NCBI GenBank assembly: GCA_903837345.1
Contig: CAILUG010000059.1
Span: forward strand, 1 to 63,693
Direction of reading: 5' to 3'
Source of the DNA: an uncultured Gammaproteobacteria bacterium
GTDB taxonomy: Bacteria > Pseudomonadota > Gammaproteobacteria > Pseudomonadales > Pseudohongiellaceae
DNA length: 63,693 bases
Below the pieces are notes generated by a model. The model had not been told where the DNA came from, did not search any database, and was given only the letters and a program-made list of their open reading frames with translations. Of the stretch, positions 25,928 to 34,062 are shown in pieces (the stretch's first letter is position 1; every line of letters starts with the position of its first letter). Made by a program: the position numbers and the translations under genes.

Positions 25928-27685
25928 ATGGCTCAAGCAACCTGTCTCAGCATCGCCTATGGCGGCCACTCCTCGGCCGGCGTCAAGGAACGCAATGAAG
26001 ATGCGTTCGCTGCCATACTGCCTTCCGGCCAGGCGCGGCAGAGCAAAGGCGCGCTGGCCAGTATTGCCGACGGTGTCAGTTGCAGTGAAAACGCCCGTAT
26101 CGCCAGCCAGACTGCGGTGGGTACGTTCATCCAGGATTATCTGAGCACACCGGAAACCTGGGACGCCAAGACTTCTGCCTCGCGGGTGCTGTCGTCGCTG
26201 AATTCGTGGCTTTATTACCAGGGTCAGACCGCTCTGACCCGCCACAACGGTTTTGTCACAACTTTCAGCACCGTCATTGTCAAATCCACCACGGCCCATG
26301 TACTGCACTGCGGCGACAGCCGCATCTATCGCTGGCGCGACGGACAATTGCTGCAGCTGACGGCCGATCACACGCTGGTGCAAAATGGCGGCACAGTCAC
26401 GCTGACGCGCGCGCTCGGCATGGATACCGAACTGAAAGTGGATTACCAGCAGCGCAGTGTGCGTCAGGGTGACGTGCTGATGCTGACCACGGATGGCGTT
26501 CATGAAAAACTCAAGTCGCCCCAACTAAGCCAGTTGCTGCAGCAACTGCCGCTGGATGGCGCCCGCCAGGCCGGTGAAGGGCGCAACAGTGTGCTGGAGA
26601 AAATGGCACAAACCATCGTCGACCAGGCGCTGGCGGCGCACAGCACCGACAATCTCACCTGCCTGCTGCTGCTGGTGCTGGCAGTGCCGGTGGAAGATCT
26701 CGAAGAGTCGCACCGCAAACTCACTGAACTGGCGATACCACCGGCCTTGCAGCCCGGCCAGCGGCTGGACGGTTACCAGATCCAGCGCGTGCTGCACAGC
26801 GGCGCGCGTTCGCATGTGTATCTGGCTACGCATCCGCGCTACCGGCAAATGTTTGTGATCAAGGCGCCTTCGGTCAATTTCAGCGAAGATCCGCAATATC
26901 TGGAAGCTTTCATCCGCGAACAGTGGGTGGGCCGGCGGGTCGACAACCCGGCGCTGATGAAGATCCATGAGCCGGTGCCTGATACCAGATTCCTGTATCA
27001 CGTGTGCGAATACATTGAAGGCAGCACGCTCAGACAGTGGATCTATGATCATCCGCAGGCAGAACTGCAGGCAGTGCGCAGCCTGGCCAGGCAGATCGCC
27101 AACTGCCTGCGCGTGCTGCAGCGCCAGGGCATGCTGCACCGCGATCTCAAGCCCGACAACATCATGGTGACGCCCGCCGGTGAAGTGAAGCTGATCGACT
27201 TCGGCACCGTGCAGGTGAGCGGGCTCAAGGACATCGCCAACCCGGTGCTGGAAACCATCCCGGTGGGCACGGCCGATTACATGGCGCCGGAATACCTGTT
27301 CGGTGAAAAGAGCGCGGCTCGCTCCGACATTTTCTCGTTCGGTGTCATCGTCTATGAAATGTTGACCGGCGCCTTGCCCTACAAGCCGCCACCCAATGAC
27401 ACCTCCCGCGTGCGCGATTACGGCTTCTGGAAATACCAGAGTGCCTGCGACAAACGCAAGGAGCTGCCGCGCTGGCTCGACCTGGCACTGCGCAAGGCCT
27501 GTGCGCCCAGGCCCAGCGAACGCTACGCCGCGTTGTCAGAATTCATCCATGATCTCGAAGTGCCGAATACGCAGTTGCTCGACAACTTCCAGAATCAGCC
27601 GCTGATCGAGAAGCATCCGGTGAGGTTTTGGCAGGGGGTTTCGTTGGTGCTTATTCTTATTTTAATTGTGAAAATAATAGTCTGA
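25928..27685 (+). CDS. Bifunctional PP2C phosphatase / Ser-Thr protein kinase with C-terminal membrane anchor
   Basis: Residues 1-250 are a PP2C phosphatase with metal-binding acidic motifs (RNEDAF, SIADGVS, HCGDSR, DNLTC). Residues about 270-545 are a Hanks-type kinase: VIK with the catalytic Lys, HRDLKPDN, DFG in LIDFGTVQV, and MAPEYL. The glycine loop is degenerate (LHSGARSHV). The last 20 residues form one transmembrane helix. The same fusion lies beside nasA/nirB in Pseudomonas, so it probably controls nitrate uptake or reduction by protein phosphorylation; its substrate is unknown. Six bases after narK. Confidence 0.9.
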   Translation: MAQATCLSIAYGGHSSAGVKERNEDAFAAILPSGQARQSKGALASIADGVSCSENARIASQTAVGTFIQDYLSTPETWDAKTSASRVLSSLNSWLYYQGQTALTRHNGFVTTFSTVIVKSTTAHVLHCGDSRIYRWRDGQLLQLTADHTLVQNGGTVTLTRALGMDTELKVDYQQRSVRQGDVLMLTTDGVHEKLKSPQLSQLLQQLPLDGARQAGEGRNSVLEKMAQTIVDQALAAHSTDNLTCLLLLVLAVPVEDLEESHRKLTELAIPPALQPGQRLDGYQIQRVLHSGARSHVYLATHPRYRQMFVIKAPSVNFSEDPQYLEAFIREQWVGRRVDNPALMKIHEPVPDTRFLYHVCEYIEGSTLRQWIYDHPQAELQAVRSLARQIANCLRVLQRQGMLHRDLKPDNIMVTPAGEVKLIDFGTVQVSGLKDIANPVLETIPVGTADYMAPEYLFGEKSAARSDIFSFGVIVYEMLTGALPYKPPPNDTSRVRDYGFWKYQSACDKRKELPRWLDLALRKACAPRPSERYAALSEFIHDLEVPNTQLLDNFQNQPLIEKHPVRFWQGVSLVLILILIVKIIV

Positions 27686-27711
27686 TGAACCTTCTTGTTG
27701 GAAAATAAAAA

Positions 27712-28203
27712 TTATCTTATAAACATCAATATATAATGATAGAAATTATGTAGCGCGTGAATAGAAAGAGATGATTCGAAAGCGAGCTTTTTTGATTGGC
27801 ATCTGTTGAGCCAGTAAAAATATGAGAAGTTGAGAACTAAACCAGTGAATAAGGTATTAATTGCTGAAAGAAAGCTATTACTCAGATGACCTAGTGAAAA
27901 TAATACAGTGTTGATAATAATGATCCATTTCTCTGGTATTTTTCCTTTTTGCAGCAAGTTAATAAGTAGCCATTGATCTATTATCGTTTCAAATAATGGA
28001 TGGAAAAATACCGCAAGATAAAATTTCTGGATAGGGTGGCTAGGAATAATGAAAAAAAGAGGAAATGAAAATATATTAAAACCATCAACAAAATATCTGT
28101 AAAACCAGCCAACCAAAATTGATACAAAAAACGTAATAAATGCAGCAACAAAAGTGAATCTATAAAAGCTGAATCTATTCAAGATAGTTGCAAGTCTCAT
28201 CAT
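27712..28203 (-). CDS. CPBP-like membrane protein next to a double-glycine peptide
   Basis: A 163-residue membrane protein with about four or five helices. It resembles the CPBP family (Abi/CAAX protease-like, often bacteriocin self-immunity): a first motif FETIIDQ, a second FSLGH and a third HALHNF. Motif 1 is degenerate (canonical EExxxR), so protease activity is uncertain. ATG at 28203 is chosen because a hairpin at 28214-28231 lies between it and the peptide gene; an ATG at 28269 would place that hairpin inside the coding region and overlap the peptide gene. The gene is clearly AT-rich compared with its neighbours, which suggests transfer. Confidence 0.6.
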   Translation of the reverse strand: MMRLATILNRFSFYRFTFVAAFITFFVSILVGWFYRYFVDGFNIFSFPLFFIIPSHPIQKFYLAVFFHPLFETIIDQWLLINLLQKGKIPEKWIIIINTVLFSLGHLSNSFLSAINTLFTGLVLNFSYFYWLNRCQSKKLAFESSLSIHALHNFYHYILMFIR

Positions 28204-28213
28204 TGTTGCAGAT

Positions 28214-28231
28214 GGCCCTCTTTCGAGGGCC
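28214..28231 (-). terminator. Intercistronic hairpin between peptide and CPBP-like genes
   Basis: Perfect seven-base stem GGCCCTC (28214-28220) and GAGGGCC (28225-28231) around TTTC, placed between the peptide stop at 28239 and the downstream ATG at 28203. No long T run follows on the minus strand, so partial termination or mRNA stabilisation, giving more peptide than CPBP-like protein, is plausible. Confidence 0.5.
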
Positions 28232-28238
28232 AAATATT

Positions 28239-28436
28239 TCAACAATTGTGGGTCATGTTGTAGAGCCATACACCAAGATCACTTCCGAGTTGGTTCAGGC
28301 CTGAGAAGAAGTCACCAATTTCACTGATGACTTGTTGGCTAAGGCCATCGATTTTGGCTGCAAAAGCAGGATTATCACAGGTCAAATCCCCACCCCCACT
28401 CACCATCCCAGTCTCCATTTCATTCAACACTTTCAT
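28239..28436 (-). CDS. Double-glycine-leader peptide, bacteriocin-like precursor
   Basis: A 65-residue precursor. The first 15 residues MKVLNEMETGMVSGG fit a double-glycine leader, with Leu at -12, Glu at -8 and Val at -4, cut after Gly15. The remaining 50 residues begin GDLTCDNP and end MTHNC; Cys20 and the last residue Cys65 could form a disulfide, and the middle is a Gly-containing amphipathic stretch typical of class II bacteriocins or microcins. The Shine-Dalgarno AAAGGAG (28444-28449 region) is strong. A CPBP-like gene follows. No peptidase-containing ABC exporter lies in the window, so export would rely on a distant system. Confidence 0.65.
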   Translation of the reverse strand: MKVLNEMETGMVSGGGDLTCDNPAFAAKIDGLSQQVISEIGDFFSGLNQLGSDLGVWLYNMTHNC

Positions 28437-28456
28437 ATCAATCTCCTTTGATTGTA

Positions 28457-28489
28457 GAAGTTGCCGGCCGTCCTGTGGCCGGCAGCTTC
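28457..28489 (-). promoter_or_regulatory. Leader hairpin upstream of the peptide gene
   Basis: Arms 28457-28469 and 28477-28489 pair over 13 bases with one G-U, with GCCGGCC at the core. It lies directly before the strong ribosome binding site of the double-glycine peptide and has no T run on either side. It could be an mRNA-stabilising leader structure or a remnant terminator. Confidence 0.4.
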
Positions 28490-28586
28490 AACATAGTAGA
28501 TGCTGGAATTTCTGCCACTATTTTTCTGGCATTATGAAACTGGTTGACTGATTGTTCCTGGCCATTCGTGTGGCAAGGTTGCAGTC

Positions 28587-30557
28587 TCAATGCAGGTTGT
28601 TGCCCAGAAATTTGAAAATCTCCGTATAAAGTTTTTCCCGGTTCACCGGCAGTGCAAAGCCATGGCCGGCACTGTCCACATAAAACCATTCGTATTTGAC
28701 GTGGGCTGCATCCAGCGCGCTCTTGAAGCGTTCGGCGTTCTTGATCGGGGCGCGTCTGTCTTCGCCGCCATGCGCCAGGAACACCGGCACCTTGATGGCG
28801 CCGGCCAGTTTCACCGGTGAATTGGCGTCGAGATCCTGCTGGTCGGTGCCGAGCACCATGTCCAGGTAATCCTTGCCGCCGGGGATGAAGGGCACATCGC
28901 TCTTGCGCATCAGGTCGAGATCATAGACGCCGGAGATACCGACTCCGCATTTGAACATATCCGGGTAGCGGGCCAGTGCCATCATCGTGGCGTAACCGCC
29001 GTAACTGCCACCCATCACGCACATCTGGTCGGCTTTCACCAGGCCTTTGCCTGCCACATCGCGGGTGACATCGATGATGTCGTCAATCATGGTAGTGCCC
29101 CAGTGCTTGTAGCCGGCTTCCTGGAAAGGCAGGCCGTAGCCACCGGAGCCACGGTAGTTCACCTGCAGCACCGAGTAGCCGCGCGAGGCCAGCAGTTTCA
29201 CTTCCGGATTGAAATTGGGAACATCGTGAATGCCGTGCGGGCCGCCATGGATCAGCACGATAAGCGGAGCAGGACCATTCGCACCGGCTGCTCTGGTCAG
29301 AAATGCTTCGATCGGGGTGCCATCACGCGCACTCACGTGCAGGGTTTCGGGTTTGGTCATCGGCGAACCCTGCAGCTTGGGCAAGGCCGAAAACACCGGC
29401 TTGAAGCTGCCGGTATCGCGGTCCAGCAGGAACAGCGCCGGCGGCATCGCCGGGCTGCTCACCATCGCCAGCCCCTTGCGATGGTTCTGCGTGAAATTGA
29501 GAAAGTCGATGTTGTAGCCGGGCAGCGCCTTGTCCAGGTCCTTGTGGAAAGCGATATCGGGATTGTCGGCAATATAGTGCGGCCCATCCAGCCTCACACC
29601 GATGATTTCCTTTTCGTCACTGGACCAGATCAGCGAACCCTCAGTCACATCCAGTCTGTCTTGGGAGTAAAGCAATTTGCTTTCACCGCTCGGGATGTCA
29701 AACAGCGAAAGCCCGACCGTCCCTTGCGGGCTGCGCGACAGGTAATAGATGCCGGTGTCAGCGCTGTTGAAACCGACCGGATGACCGAGCGGGCTGGCGA
29801 GATCGTTGCCGGCTTCCAGAAACGACGCCACATCCTTCCACTGGTTGTCCTGCAACACCTTGACCTGCAATTTGCCATCTTCGGCCGGAGCCCAGGCCAG
29901 GCGCAGCGTGCCGCTGTTGTCAGTGGCCACCTCACCCCAGGGCAGCGGGCTGTTCACCTGCTTGATGATGTTGCTGGTGCTGATGCGACTGTTCGGGTTC
30001 ACCAGCTCCTTGTAGATATTGATGGTGAGCACTTCCGGATGCGCCTTGGCAATGCTGCGGTTGCTGATGGATTTGCGCACCACCAGGATGTTGTCGTGAT
30101 CGTTTTCCAGGGTATTCAGCACCTGAAAGGCATCAGCCACACCGGTGGAAGGCCCTGCCAGCACCATGCGCTTGCTGCCATCGGCATTGATGGCATAGAG
30201 ATCGCCGGTGAGCAGAATCTGGTCATCGCCGTCGACGTGGATGGTGGGTTCGAACACGATGCGCTCTTCGTTAGCCCACCAGTAGCGGTAGATCATGTTG
30301 TTCTTGCGGGTTTCGAAGGAGGCCTTGGTCTGGCGGGTGGCGGCATCGAGGATCACCAGGGTCTCGGTGTCATCCTTGGGAACAATCATCGCGATGTTGG
30401 CGCCGTCAGGCGAAATTTTGGCGCTTCTGATGGCAGGATGATTGACGTAATCCATCACCGACGGCAGGGCCGGCGTTTGTGCCAGACTGGTGCCGCAGAG
30501 CAGGATAGAGAACAGGGCGGGAAAGGAAGTTTTAAAAGAGAAATTGAACAGGGTCAT
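28587..30557 (-). CDS. Secreted S9-family prolyl oligopeptidase-like peptidase
   Basis: A 656-residue serine peptidase with an N-terminal signal peptide (hydrophobic core FPALFSILLCG, likely cleavage after SLAQ). A beta-propeller region (about 35-390) is followed by an alpha/beta hydrolase domain: nucleophile in GGSYGGYATM, the Asp near HGGEDRRAP and the His in DSAGHGF. Family S9C (acylaminoacyl-peptidase/DPP-like) is the best match. It probably trims peptides in the periplasm. AAGGATA lies eight bases before the ATG. Confidence 0.88.
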   Translation of the reverse strand: MTLFNFSFKTSFPALFSILLCGTSLAQTPALPSVMDYVNHPAIRSAKISPDGANIAMIVPKDDTETLVILDAATRQTKASFETRKNNMIYRYWWANEERIVFEPTIHVDGDDQILLTGDLYAINADGSKRMVLAGPSTGVADAFQVLNTLENDHDNILVVRKSISNRSIAKAHPEVLTINIYKELVNPNSRISTSNIIKQVNSPLPWGEVATDNSGTLRLAWAPAEDGKLQVKVLQDNQWKDVASFLEAGNDLASPLGHPVGFNSADTGIYYLSRSPQGTVGLSLFDIPSGESKLLYSQDRLDVTEGSLIWSSDEKEIIGVRLDGPHYIADNPDIAFHKDLDKALPGYNIDFLNFTQNHRKGLAMVSSPAMPPALFLLDRDTGSFKPVFSALPKLQGSPMTKPETLHVSARDGTPIEAFLTRAAGANGPAPLIVLIHGGPHGIHDVPNFNPEVKLLASRGYSVLQVNYRGSGGYGLPFQEAGYKHWGTTMIDDIIDVTRDVAGKGLVKADQMCVMGGSYGGYATMMALARYPDMFKCGVGISGVYDLDLMRKSDVPFIPGGKDYLDMVLGTDQQDLDANSPVKLAGAIKVPVFLAHGGEDRRAPIKNAERFKSALDAAHVKYEWFYVDSAGHGFALPVNREKLYTEIFKFLGNNLH

Positions 30558-30715
30558 GGGGCAATATCCTTATATTATTATGGGAGCGCGCGAAATATCG
30601 CCAAAGTTGCCAGCGAAAACAAGCAGCAGAAGAGTCGTGAATTGCAAATTTATTTTTGGAACGCCTCGCTCACGGTCTATGCTGGCATTGCTCACAAAAT
30701 AAAAGAGGGGGTTTT

Positions 30716-31051
30716 ATGAAGCTGCGATTGTTGTTGGTGCTATGCGCCAGCCTGGTCTGCGCTCTGCCTGCCCTGGCAGCATCCAGGGTCGAACAGCACT
30801 TGCAAAACCCTGACCGGAAATTCCAAAGTTATGGGGTGTCCGAAGTGAAGCTTCCAGGGTTTGCTATGGCCTCACCATTGCCATTCATAGCTGTTTTCTT
30901 CGGCTGGAATGCTGTCCGGCACAGCCTCGTCATTTGCAGGCTGATAATTGTCAAACCAGCCCACACGCGGGCTTTTGATCGCTGCAATCACAAGCTTCTT
31001 GCCTTTCACCTGCAAGTCGATCGCATCAGTGAGCTCGCAGCTGGCCAGTAA
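30716..31051 (+). pseudogene. Truncated secreted protein, N-terminal remnant
   Basis: The start is convincing: AGAGGGGG about five bases before ATG 30716 and a good signal peptide (MKLRLLLVLCASLVCALPA then LAA/SR). About 30 further residues look like a mature protein start. From roughly 30872 on, the frame is antisense to the MazE-type antitoxin gene and its composition no longer looks like a protein (CNHKLLAFHLQVDR). I read this as the 5' end of a gene cut off when the antitoxin segment arrived. It could instead be a genuine short secreted protein. Confidence 0.4.
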
Positions 31052-31108
31052 TGCCGCTGGAATGATGACCCCTGTGGACTTGCCAATTTTCACCAGATTT
31101 ATACGCAT
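30872..31108 (-). CDS. MazE/AbrB-type antitoxin, no toxin partner
   Basis: A 78-residue protein. Residues 1-45 form a swapped-hairpin AbrB fold (MRINLVKIGKSTGVIIPAAL), and the acidic C-terminal tail ends in NSYEWQW, as in MazE antitoxins that bind MazF through the tail. ATG 31108 has AAAGGA about 13 bases upstream; the frame is open further upstream but without homology. No MazF-like frame lies downstream (towards lower coordinates), where it would normally overlap, so this is an orphan antitoxin or transcription factor. Its 3' end overlaps the truncated secreted gene on the other strand. Confidence 0.72.
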   Translation of the reverse strand: MRINLVKIGKSTGVIIPAALLASCELTDAIDLQVKGKKLVIAAIKSPRVGWFDNYQPANDEAVPDSIPAEENSYEWQW

Positions 31109-31193
31109 TTGCTGTTGGATCCTTTCAAAACCGGATAATGACAATGTTTTTCCGTGCAGTTGGTAGTGTGCAGAATCAAATGAGGCTGCCAGC

Positions 31194-32813
31194 TCAAACC
31201 ACCCGCAATTGCGGCTGCTCACCAGTACTAACCGGCACCTCCCCAATCCCCGAATGATAAACCGTACTGCGGTTACGGCCACTGCGTTTGGCGTGATAGA
31301 GCGCCTTGTCGGCCAGTTGCACGGTTTGTTCGAAGCTGAGGTTCAGCTGGTAACCAGCCAGACCAATGCTGACGGTCACGTGTCTGTCATCCATGCCGCT
31401 GACCATCATCGCCGCCACACGCTGACGGATGCGTTCGGCCAGTGCCTGCGCCTGCACCAGATCGGTGTTGCCGGCGATCAGCAGGAATTCTTCGCCGCCG
31501 ATGCGGCCCAGCGTGTCGGTCTGCCGCATCATGTCGCTGATGGTAGCAGTCAGCGCTTTCAATACTTCATCACCCTGGGCATGGCCAAAAGTGTCGTTGA
31601 TGGATTTGAAATGGTCCACATCGAAGGCGAGGCAAGTCACTGGTTGCACATAGCGTTTGGCGCGCTGCCATTCCTGGCGGCCGGCTTCCATGATGGCGCG
31701 GCGGTTGAATACGCCGGTGAGTTCGTCAGTGGTGGCCAGGCTGTGCAGTTGTCGCGCTGTGCGTGAGCCGCGCCAGAGCATGTAACCAAGACAAGCTGCC
31801 AACGCCACCACCAGCACCAGCACCCACAGCTGCAATTCCAGCAGATGCTGCCGTTGTTCGAGCAGGCTCTGCTGCGAGGCACTGAGCAGTTCCAGTTTGT
31901 TGTTGCTGTCCATGTAGTGGCGCAAATCCAGTTCTTCGCGCAAGCGCTGGGTGGAGGCATTGTTGATCTGCTCCAGTTCTGATTGCAGCAACTCCGAATA
32001 AGTGCGCTGCATCTTGAGCGCTGTGATGTATTCATTCAGTTGTTCATAGGCCTGGCTGAGGCCGCGATAGCAGCGGATCACGGCGCCGCTGAGTCCGGCA
32101 TCCAGCAACAGCGGCACTGCCTGCTGGTAATAGGCAATGGCTTGTTTGGGTTCATGCAGCAGCAGCGTCACATCACCGAGGTTGCGCAGCGTGGCGGCGC
32201 GTTGGCGGTCGTCATGCAGCGCGGCAAACTGGGTCTCGGCTTTCATCAGCAGGCTTTGTGCCTTGGGCAGATCGCCCTTGGCCTGCGCATTTACTCCCAG
32301 CGCCTTGATGGCATAGGCCTCGCCGCTGGGGTCATTCAGTTTCACACTGAGCTTATAGGCTTGCTGGAACAATGCCTGGGCCGCATCGAACTGCTGCTGG
32401 GAAGCGCTGACATGGCCGAGATTGAAATATGACACCGACAGCGCCTGTTCATCACCGCTGTTTTCATCGAGCGCGATCAGCTTGCGGTAATACTGGCCGG
32501 CCTGCACCAGCTGGTTATTGTTGTAAAACAGTGTCGCCAGCGAATTGAGCACGTTGCGTTCCAGTTTCGGATCATTGGCGAGTTCGAGCAAATTGTAGGC
32601 ATCGGTGAGGCGGGCGGCGGCGAGGTCATATTGGGTTTTGGCAGTGGCCGCATCTGCGGCAGTCACCAGTTCGATGATTTGATGGGCAGCTTGTTCGGCG
32701 GTCACTGGTGTGCCGGGTGCCACCGCTTGCACGGGTTGCGCCTGTGATACCGCGATGGTGCCAGCCAGCAGCAGGCAACTGGCAAACACACGCAACGCAG
32801 CGCGCAGTGTCAT
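31194..32813 (-). CDS. Membrane diguanylate cyclase with periplasmic TPR sensor
   Basis: A signal peptide (residues 1-25) leads into TPR-like repeats (about 40-290), a transmembrane helix (about 328-347, VLVLVVALAACLGYMLW) and a GGDEF domain with GRIGGEEFLLIAG, an active-type GGEEF. Makes c-di-GMP from two GTP; no RxxD inhibitory site is obvious. TPR-TM-GGDEF proteins are common in gammaproteobacteria and sense unknown periplasmic signals. It ends 85 bp upstream of the MazE gene and follows the HDOD gene by two bases, so those two are co-transcribed. Confidence 0.9.
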   Translation of the reverse strand: MTLRAALRVFASCLLLAGTIAVSQAQPVQAVAPGTPVTAEQAAHQIIELVTAADAATAKTQYDLAAARLTDAYNLLELANDPKLERNVLNSLATLFYNNNQLVQAGQYYRKLIALDENSGDEQALSVSYFNLGHVSASQQQFDAAQALFQQAYKLSVKLNDPSGEAYAIKALGVNAQAKGDLPKAQSLLMKAETQFAALHDDRQRAATLRNLGDVTLLLHEPKQAIAYYQQAVPLLLDAGLSGAVIRCYRGLSQAYEQLNEYITALKMQRTYSELLQSELEQINNASTQRLREELDLRHYMDSNNKLELLSASQQSLLEQRQHLLELQLWVLVLVVALAACLGYMLWRGSRTARQLHSLATTDELTGVFNRRAIMEAGRQEWQRAKRYVQPVTCLAFDVDHFKSINDTFGHAQGDEVLKALTATISDMMRQTDTLGRIGGEEFLLIAGNTDLVQAQALAERIRQRVAAMMVSGMDDRHVTVSIGLAGYQLNLSFEQTVQLADKALYHAKRSGRNRSTVYHSGIGEVPVSTGEQPQLRVV

Positions 32814-32815
32814 GG

Positions 32816-33625
32816 TCAGGCACTCCGTGCCAGTGTATCGGGATGGTGGGTAATGCCGAGCTTGTTGAAAGCCGGAATCGCCTTGAGGTTCCTGATGCCT
32901 TGCAAGTCAGCCTTTTTGTGATCACTCAACAAGTTGGCAACGATGATCACATCGACGTAATCAGGCAGACCTTCGCTTTCGTATTGCAAATCCTCGTGAT
33001 GGGCCGCCACGGCGATGAGTTCGGGGCTGAATTCCCAATGCTTCATGATGGCAGTGCCGATCTCCAGATGGGCTTTCTGGATCAGGCGATCGAGCTGGGC
33101 TTCGTCGATCAACAGCTGCGGGTAATCTTCCGCCAGCGCGATGATCGGCAGCACACCGATGTCGTGCAAGAGTCCGCCCAGCATGGCCTGGTCTATCTGC
33201 AGATGCTTGTGGTCACGCGCCAGTTCCATGGCTTTCTCGGACACTTCGGTGGCATGGTTCCAGTAAGTGCGCAGCTTGTTGTCAGTCAACTCGGTGGTGG
33301 ACTGGAACAGTTGCTGCATTACCATGCCGGTGACAATGTTTTTCACCATCTTGCCACCCAGCCGCATCACTGCCATGTCCACCGAGTTGAACGGGTGGCG
33401 CATGCGGAAGGCCGGACTGTTGGCAATTTGTACCAGGCGGGCGGCCAGCGCCGGGTCCTTGTTGATGACCTTGCTGATATCGGCCAGCGAGCTGGTTTCG
33501 TCCTCGGCCAGATCACGGATGCGCAACGCGATTTCCGGCATGCTGGGCAGTACCAGCGTATTGTGCGAAAGCATCGAATACAGCTCATCGAGGAATACGG
33601 TTTCTACATTGTCATGCGCGCTCAT
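32816..33625 (-). CDS. HDOD-domain signalling protein
   Basis: A 269-residue HDOD protein (a metal-poor relative of HD-GYP). The core runs from about residue 20 to 215: VLPSMPEIALRIRDLA at the start, LLHDIGVLPIIALAE with a partial HD, and AAHHEDLQYE near the end. HDOD proteins usually act as regulators of c-di-GMP or chemotaxis signalling rather than as phosphohydrolases. ATG at 33625 with GGGA before it is preferred to the upstream in-frame ATG at 33652. It precedes the TPR-GGDEF gene by two bases in the same unit. Confidence 0.85.
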   Translation of the reverse strand: MSAHDNVETVFLDELYSMLSHNTLVLPSMPEIALRIRDLAEDETSSLADISKVINKDPALAARLVQIANSPAFRMRHPFNSVDMAVMRLGGKMVKNIVTGMVMQQLFQSTTELTDNKLRTYWNHATEVSEKAMELARDHKHLQIDQAMLGGLLHDIGVLPIIALAEDYPQLLIDEAQLDRLIQKAHLEIGTAIMKHWEFSPELIAVAAHHEDLQYESEGLPDYVDVIIVANLLSDHKKADLQGIRNLKAIPAFNKLGITHHPDTLARSA

Positions 33626-33653
33626 AGGGTCCCGCTTTGCATCAAGCCACAAT

Positions 33654-33682
33654 TTGCCCAGAGCCTGGGATTTGTTGATACT
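33654..33682 (+). promoter_or_regulatory. Possible sigma-70 promoter for the ABM/M13 genes
   Basis: TTGCCC (33654-33659) and GATACT (33677-33682) are 17 bp apart and lie about 60 bp before the ABM-monooxygenase ATG. Both hexamers match the consensus partly (four of six each). It would drive rightward transcription away from the HDOD gene. Confidence 0.35.
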
Positions 33683-33744
33683 CTCTATAACGACAGAATC
33701 GTTAAAAAACTTCAGCCGTTTAGCGGCGCTGCCGGGAGGTGTTT

Positions 33745-34038
33745 ATGCGTGTTGGCGTATTGGCAAAACTGACAATAAAACCGGGGGTAAATGCCGGGTT
33801 TGAGGCGGCGTTCAGGCGCTTCCAGCAAACGGTCCGCAGCCAGGAGCCGGGGGTGGTATATTTCGGCTTGCACCGCTCAAAAACCGATGCCACCGCCTAT
33901 ACTGTGGTGGAGCAATACCAGGATGCTGCTGCGTTGGACTTTCACCGGCAGACACCGCATTACCAGGCCATTCCAGCTACTTTCAGCACCTTCATGGCAG
34001 GTCCCCCGCACATTGAAGAACTGGACGCGATTGAATAA
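33745..34038 (+). CDS. Antibiotic biosynthesis monooxygenase (ABM) family protein
   Basis: A 97-residue dimeric alpha/beta barrel protein. Key landmarks: MRVGVLAKLTIKPG at the N-terminus, RSQEPGVVYFGLHRS in the middle and a C-terminal HRQTPHYQAI region. Family members are small cofactor-free monooxygenases or quinol-related enzymes; the substrate cannot be told. The ATG at 33745 has GGGAGG five bases upstream; the GTG at 33739 is less likely. The M13 peptidase gene follows 24 bp later. Confidence 0.82.
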   Translation: MRVGVLAKLTIKPGVNAGFEAAFRRFQQTVRSQEPGVVYFGLHRSKTDATAYTVVEQYQDAAALDFHRQTPHYQAIPATFSTFMAGPPHIEELDAIE

Positions 34039-34062
34039 CGAATTTTGCCCTGAGGATTCACC

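Noticed and set aside
25178-26524. Minus-strand frame of 448 codons
   Set aside because: Spans narK and the PP2C gene on the other strand, both of which have strong family motifs.
28204-28269. Longer start of the CPBP-like gene at 28269
   Set aside because: It would overlap the peptide gene and place the hairpin 28214-28231 inside the coding region; the added 22 residues are not membrane-like. Not excluded, since the start at 28203 also lacks a clear Shine-Dalgarno sequence.
29103-30719. Plus-strand frame of 538 codons
   Set aside because: Antisense to the S9 peptidase, which has a signal peptide and complete catalytic triad motifs.
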